A program made the translations under genes and the position numbers. This document shows, in pieces, positions 59,036 through 64,000 of a stretch of 64,000 bases of DNA. The stretch's first letter is position 1. Every line of letters begins with the position of its first letter. Where the stretch lies: positions 104,222 through 168,221 of the forward strand of contig JALNQF010000100.1 of the NCBI GenBank assembly GCA_028456385.1, read 5' to 3'. The notes below the pieces were generated by a model. That model did no database searches. It was not told the DNA's origin and was given only the letters and a program-made list of their open reading frames with translations. This stretch comes from Ophiosphaerella korrae. Its lineage: Eukaryota; Ascomycota; Dothideomycetes; Pleosporales; Phaeosphaeriaceae.

Positions 59036-59463
59036 TGTTATAGGCGTAATAAGAGAAATTAAGATAGAACTAATTAGTCTTAACTTAGATACTAACAAAG
59101 TATAATACAAGTAGGGTAATAACTTTAATTAAGAGGCTACTTATAACTAGGACACGTAGTAGTAATCTATAATTACGTATAAATAGATTAGAGTAATCTA
59201 TAATAATGCGTAAATAGATTTAGTTAATTTATAGTTACGTGTAAATAGATTAGTATAAGTATATAGTTAATAGAATACGTATTATTAGGATAATATTAGT
59301 AATCTATTCTTTAACCTTGAACGCTAATTTTTAATATTGTATACACAAATTAACTATTATTTATAGTAATTACTAATTATAATATAAGCTTTTGTTATTA
59401 CCTCGCAATCTACTAATACTTCCTAGAGGTTATTAGGAAGTCGACCCTAGTAACCTTGTTATA
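59036..59463 (+). repeat. E2 3' LTR (module with three about 30-bp units)
   Basis: 428 bp from TGTTATAGGCG; preceded by a purine tract (AGAAGAGGAGATAG). It contains three similar units ending ATAAATAGATTAG/GTAAATAGATT at about 59,167-59,255. Confidence 0.8.
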
Positions 59464-61343
59464 TATAGCTAATATATACTATATAAAATATTATAACTAA
59501 TTAAGATACTAGAATAACTATAAAGAGTTATTATAATAGACTTTATAATAAAGCTACCTAAGTTAAAAGATCTAATATTGGGAGTTAAATATAATAAAAT
59601 CCTAATAATAGTAGATAAGCTTATAAATTACTTATACTTTAGACTATATAAAGAGAAAAGTAGGATAAAAGTTACTATATATTAGGTTTTAGTAATAGTA
59701 ATTAGCTAATATAGTATCCTAGATAAGATTATTATAGATAAAGATATAAGATTTATATTAAAACTATAGGGAATAATAGTAGTATTATTAGGAATCTAAT
59801 ATATAATATTAATAGTATATTACTTATAGATAGATAGATAATTAGAACGTATAAACTAAATAGTAGAATAGTACTTAAGATACTACTTTAACTATAATTA
59901 GAATAACTAGGTATAACTACTACTTATAGTATAGTCAGTATATAATAGTATGAAAAATATAGTAATAAGAGTATTACCTTTCTTTATAAAATATAGATTT
60001 AGCCTTAATATATACTAGATACTAAGATTTTAAGTATCTTACTCTTTAAAAAGAAAAACTTTATAAATAGACTTAATAAATTATATAATTAATTAAGATA
60101 AGACGTAAAATTCTTATAAGATTAAATAGTAAAGTACTATAATAAAAAATACTAAAAAAGACCTTAATTTAGGGAGAGAGAAAAAGTATAGTTAATATAA
60201 AGAAAAATTAAAAGTAAATAATTAAGTTTAAAACTTGACTATATTAAGATAAAACTATATAAGATTAAAAAAGAAGTTATACTAGTTATATTTAAGCTAA
60301 GACTACTAGACAAGATAAAGATATACCTAATATTCTATATAGTACTACTAGAAAAGGTACTATAAGAAGTAGAACTACTAGTATATAGAGTAAATATACA
60401 TAAAGAATAAAAAGAATAAGAATTTAAAGAAATCTTATAGTATTAGTTCTATAATCGAAGAAACTACTACCTAATAAAATAGATAGATATAAATAAAAAA
60501 GGTTAACAATAGGAAAATATATAGGAACTAGAAGATAATCTTAAATACTTTAAGAAACTAGAGGAGTTCTAAAATTAAATCTCTCTATACTACCTAGTAG
60601 TAAATAGAGAAGAGTTATATTATTAGTAATAAATAGAGAGGTATTAGTCGCGCCTAATATAATAGAAGCCTAAGTAGCTCTTACTATATCTTTAAAGTCT
60701 AGCTTAGATTCTAGAAGAGTAGACTATTTAATAGACTTCTTATTATTTAAGGCCTTTATCTTATAAAGATAAGATAGGTAGACTTAGTTATTAAATAGCT
60801 ATATCTAATTATTAAGAAGATAAGACTAATACTCTTTTAGTATATAACAAGAAACTTTATATAGCTTATTATACTTCCTTTTAGCTTCTATAATCTATAA
60901 TAATAGTTATTCTTACACGTAGTTAATAGCTCTCTTTTATTATATTTAAGTATAGATAGATAGATAAGCTTAGAGAACTTATACTTTATAAGAGATACTC
61001 TAAAAAGGTTATAAAGTAAATATGTATTAGTATAAATATATACCTTATAAGCCTTGTTATACTTTAAAGAAAAGTAAACTAGTAAAAGACTTAAAGATAT
61101 ATAATAAGAATAAAGATAATATTAAGTAGACTTAGTAGATATAGAGATAGAGGATAAAGAACTTAATATTAATAAAGAAACTAAGCTAATAACTTTAGCT
61201 CTAGGATAGGAAAATCAAAACCTACTTAAAGAAGAGAATAGTATTATAGGCGTAACAAGAGAAATTAAGATAGAGCTAATTTACTTAAACTTAAGTAATA
61301 ACAAAGTATAAGATAAGTAGAGTAATAATATAATACGTCGCCC
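59464..61343 (+). mobile_element. C0 or related copy: integrase end, chromodomain, partial 3' LTR
   Basis: Directly after the E2 LTR the sequence enters integrase (ATAGACTTTATAA at about 59,538) and runs through the chromodomain region (about 60,400-60,570) and the antisense-ORF region to a partial LTR (TATTATAGGCG at 61,242), cut off at 61,343 by E3. It may be the right half of C0 with the middle deleted at the E2 site, or a separate copy. Confidence 0.68.
60580..61200 (-). pseudogene. Antisense ORF remnant in the C0-type copy
   Basis: Minus-strand reading gives an AIN start near 60,927, IIEAKRKYNKLYK, and then LYKIKALNNKKSI at about 60,731-60,769, LESKLDFKDI and IILG. AIN through LNNKK is in one frame if stops are read through. 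This is the same architecture as in E1, E2 and E3. Confidence 0.5.
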
Positions 61344-61771
61344 TGTCGATAACTATAGGTAATTCTTCTAAGGTGTTAGTAGATTAGGAGATAATATTAA
61401 AAGCTTATATAGTAATCTATAATAACTATAAATAATAGAAGATATCTTGCAATTATCTTATATTAGCGTTCTATAGTTAAAGGATTAAATTACTAATACT
61501 ATCTTTATAATACGTATTGTTACTAACTATATACTTATACTTTTTAGCTAGCTTTATACTTTGTATTTACTAAGATTATAAATTATAAAGTTATTACATA
61601 CTTAGCTTTATACTTTATATTTACTAAGATCGCGAATTACAAAGTTATTATATATCCTTATTATAGTTAACTTCTAAATTAAGTTTATTACTCTATAGAT
61701 TATATATACTATTATTATCTATAGTAGGGCTAATTAGCTCTAGCTAGTTTTCCCTTGTTATAGCTATAACA
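61344..61771 (-). repeat. E3 3' LTR
   Basis: 428 bp, from TGTCGATAAC to GTTATAGCTATAACA on the plus strand. Module type B, as in the left LTR of E2. Confidence 0.8.
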
Positions 61772-61839
61772 CTATTCTCCTCTCTAGATAGGTTCTTATT
61801 TCTCTATCCTAGAGCTAAGGTTATTAGTCTAGTTTCTTT

Positions 61840-62425
61840 ATTTATTTCTAATTTATCGTTCTCTATATCTTCTTATTCTTAACGTAATAAACTTCTTCTT
61901 ATTACTCGTGTAGCTTATAATAGGGTTAAAATATTTCCTTGCGCTTATTATACTTAGTTAAAGCTTACTTATCTTATATCTTTAAAGGATAGTAAGTACT
62001 ATAATAAGTGTATCCTTACTAATATTTAATATAAATATGTACTTTTAGGTGTTTCCCTTATAGAGTATAAGTACTTAATTTTTATATAGTCTCTTCTTAC
62101 TAAGCTATATAAGTCAAGCTATTAACTAAGCTTAAGAGATACTATTATTATAGCTTATAGAAGCTAAGGCTAAGTATAAGCTAACTCTTTATAAGCTAGT
62201 AAATCTTTATTCTTATATTAAGCGTCTTTGTAAGATAAAGGCTTATAATAATACTAAATTGTCTAAATAGTCTTGTACCTTAGAGGCTAAAATAGACTTT
62301 AAAGACGCTATAGAGGCTACTCTAGCTCCTATTATATTAGGCGTTCTTAACGTCTCTCTATTTAGCGTTAGTAGTGTTAATTTTCTTAGTTTACTACTAG
62401 GCGATCTAGAGGGTTTTGATTTTAG
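61840..62425 (+). pseudogene. E3 antisense ORF remnant
   Basis: Antisense to E3, hence on the plus strand. The motif order is VKIF, YYT.LKL, an AIN motif near 62,122, LIEAKAKYKL, RLCKIKAYNNTKLSK at 62,223-62,267, LEAKIDFKDAIEATL, IILGV and LSLLLGDLEGF. Compared with E1 the substitutions are largely conservative. TAG/TAA codons interrupt it. Confidence 0.55.
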
Positions 62426-63870
62426 AACTCCTTTAGTTTCTTAGAGTAGTTAAAGTTATCCTCTAGTTCCTATATATCTTCTTATAGTTGTCCTTTTTTA
62501 TTTATTCCTATTTATTCTACTAGATAGTAGTTTCTTCTATTATAAAACTAGTACTATAAGATTTCTTTAACTTTTTATTCTTCCTATTCTCTATATATAT
62601 CTACTTTGTACACTAGTAGTTTTACTTCTTGTAGTACTTTTTCTAGTAGTATTACGTAGAATATTAGGTGTATCTTTATTTTATCTAGTAGCCTTAGTTT
62701 AAATATAACTAGTATAACTTCTTTTTTAATCTTGTATAGTCTTATCTTAACGTAATCTAGTTTAGAACTTAATTATTTACTTTTAATATTTTTGCGTACT
62801 AACTATACTTTTTCTCTCTCTCTAAATTAAAGTCTCTTTTAGTATTTTTTATTATAGTACTTTGCTATCCTATCTTATAAGAATTCTATATTATATTATA
62901 GTTAATTGTATATCTTCTTAAGTCTATTTATAAAGTTTTCTCTTCTTAGAAACTAAGATACTTAGAATCTTAGTATTTAGTATATATTAGGGTTAAATCT
63001 ATAATTTATAAAGAAGAGTAATATTCTTATTACTATATTCTTTGCGCTATTATATACTAGCTATGCTATAAGTAATAGCTATACCTAATTATTCTAATTG
63101 TAGTTAAGGTAGTATCTTTAGTATTATTCTACTATCTAGTTAATACGTTCTAATTACCTATCTATTTATAGGTAGTATACTGTTAATATTATATACGAGA
63201 TTCCTAATAATACTACTATTATTTTCTATAGTTTTAATGTAAATCTTACGTCTCTATCTATAATAATCTTATCTAGAATACTATATTAACTAACTATAGT
63301 CCCTAGGACTTAGTATATAGTAACTTCTATCTTACTTTTTTCTTTATATAGTCTAAAGTATAAGTACTTTATAAGTTTATATACTATTATTAAGATTCTA
63401 TTATATTTAACTTTTAATATTAGGTTTTTAGATTTTAGTAGTTTTAAAATAAAGTCTATTATAATAACTTTTTAAAGTTTTTCTAGTATTTTGACTAGTT
63501 ATAATATTCTATATAGTACGTGTTTAGTATACTTATTTCTATAATATTATATATAATCTTATAGTACTTCTATTACTAGTTGTTTTACTTTTAAGATATA
63601 GTAATCTCTTAAGAGTTTATCTAATATTTTGTTAATACCTTAATATCTATATACTAATAGTGTGTAGAATTATTATATAAACTCTTTTTATATTTTACTT
63701 AGTATATACGTTCTTCTATATACTTTTATAATTCCTTCTTAAATTTTAAGCTTTTTTATTTTTTTAAGAGCTTTTTCTATTTCTTTCTAAATCTATTTAT
63801 CTAGCTCTCTACTCTATCTTTTAAGTATTATACCTATTTTAGGTATATTTAGGACTAAGTATCTATTACG

Positions 63871-64000
63871 ATACTAAGTAGCAGGTAAGCCGTTGTATTG
63901 TACGCGATTAGGCTAGGGGATACAGCGTAGTAGAACACGTAACTATTTAGTAGTAAACGCTCTAGAGTAAACGCTCTAGAATAAGCGCTCTAGAGCGAAC
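63871..64000. repeat. Composition change and 14-bp tandem repeat at the window end
   Basis: From about 63,870 CA, TG and CG dinucleotides return. At 63,950-64,000 a unit TAAACGCTCTAGAG is repeated with variation and ends in the palindrome CGCTCTAGAGCG. The element this belongs to lies mostly outside the window. Confidence 0.6.

Larger units (their letters stand above)
52447..59463 (+). mobile_element. E2: second Ty3/gypsy copy, with unlike LTRs and no target duplication
   Basis: The internal region (52,890-59,035) aligns along its length with E1 gag, pol and chromodomain. RIP damage is heavier: the protease Asp is Asn, and the RT motif reads YLDN (56,080-56,091). The 5' LTR (52,447-52,889) has the AAAGTATAAAGCTA module shared with the inverted E3 LTR, whereas the 3' LTR (59,036-59,463) has the ACGTATAAATAGATT module. 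Flanks are AAATA on the left and TATAG on the right, so there is no target duplication. A recombinant origin fits. Confidence 0.78.
61344..63870 (-). mobile_element. E3: inverted, truncated Ty3/gypsy copy
   Basis: The 3' LTR lies at 61,344-61,771 (428 bp, TG...CA as read here) followed by the reverse complement of the purine tract (CTATTCTCCTCTCTAGATAGG). Chromodomain (about 62,450-62,620), integrase (about 62,950-63,490) and the RNase H end (near 63,840) follow in reverse order. Homology with E1 stops at about 63,870, so the 5' half is missing from the window or replaced. It is diverged enough from E1 and E2 to be a sister subfamily. Confidence 0.8.

Noticed and set aside
43150..64000. Mitochondrial DNA insertion as the cause of the AT-richness
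   Set aside because: The block reads as Ty3/gypsy gag-pol with LTRs, and the base change is specific to CA/TG, which points to RIP.

Overview
The window is nuclear DNA of a filamentous ascomycete, most likely a dothideomycete of the Pleosporales type with a bipartite genome. The grounds are short 40-140 bp introns with CTAAC/CTGAC branch sites, the filamentous-fungal protein families (PTH11-like receptors, MARVEL proteins, FMP52, MET10, HBS1) and a sharp switch near 43.15 kb from ordinary gene-bearing DNA to about 21 kb of extremely AT-rich DNA. Calls are from reading the sequence only; no database search was run, so the species is not settled.

Region 1 (1-43,150) is gene-bearing. From left to right: the 3' end of TIM17; a decayed Q/H-rich gene; a PTH11-like receptor; an unrecognised Ser-rich ORF; ataxin-10 (minus); URI/Bud27 (minus) sharing a 120-bp divergent promoter with TFB3; a MARVEL-type membrane protein (minus); a two-domain flavin oxidoreductase; a Lys/Ala/Pro-rich small protein; HBS1; a PP2A activator of the RRD1/PTPA type (minus), divergent from a large nuclear-looking protein with a SANT-like end; a second PTH11-like receptor; an alpha/beta hydrolase; MET10; an unrecognised 537-residue acidic protein (minus); a broken glyoxalase-fold (VOC) gene; and FMP52 (minus), whose start lies about 190 bp from the AT block. 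Several genes serve gene expression and mRNA or ribosome quality control (URI, TFB3, HBS1), mitochondria (TIM17, FMP52) and sulfur or redox metabolism (MET10, flavin oxidoreductase). This is housekeeping order, not a cluster.

Region 2 (about 43,150-63,870) is a nest of Ty3/gypsy chromovirus-type LTR retrotransposons destroyed by repeat-induced point mutation (RIP): CA and TG dinucleotides are nearly absent, and CAG/CAA/TGG codons appear as TAG/TAA. One copy (E1, 44,763-51,795) is structurally complete, with two 428-bp LTRs and a perfect 5-bp target duplication. It sits inside the LTR of an older copy (C0). A second copy (E2) has two unlike LTRs and no target duplication. A third (E3) lies inverted. 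Between pol and the 3' LTR all four copies keep an antisense reading frame with conserved residues, which is the most unusual signal here. The last 130 bp change composition and carry a short tandem repeat.

The block bears on its neighbours: the VOC gene 1.3 kb away has three RIP-type stop codons, and FMP52 has its promoter at the edge.
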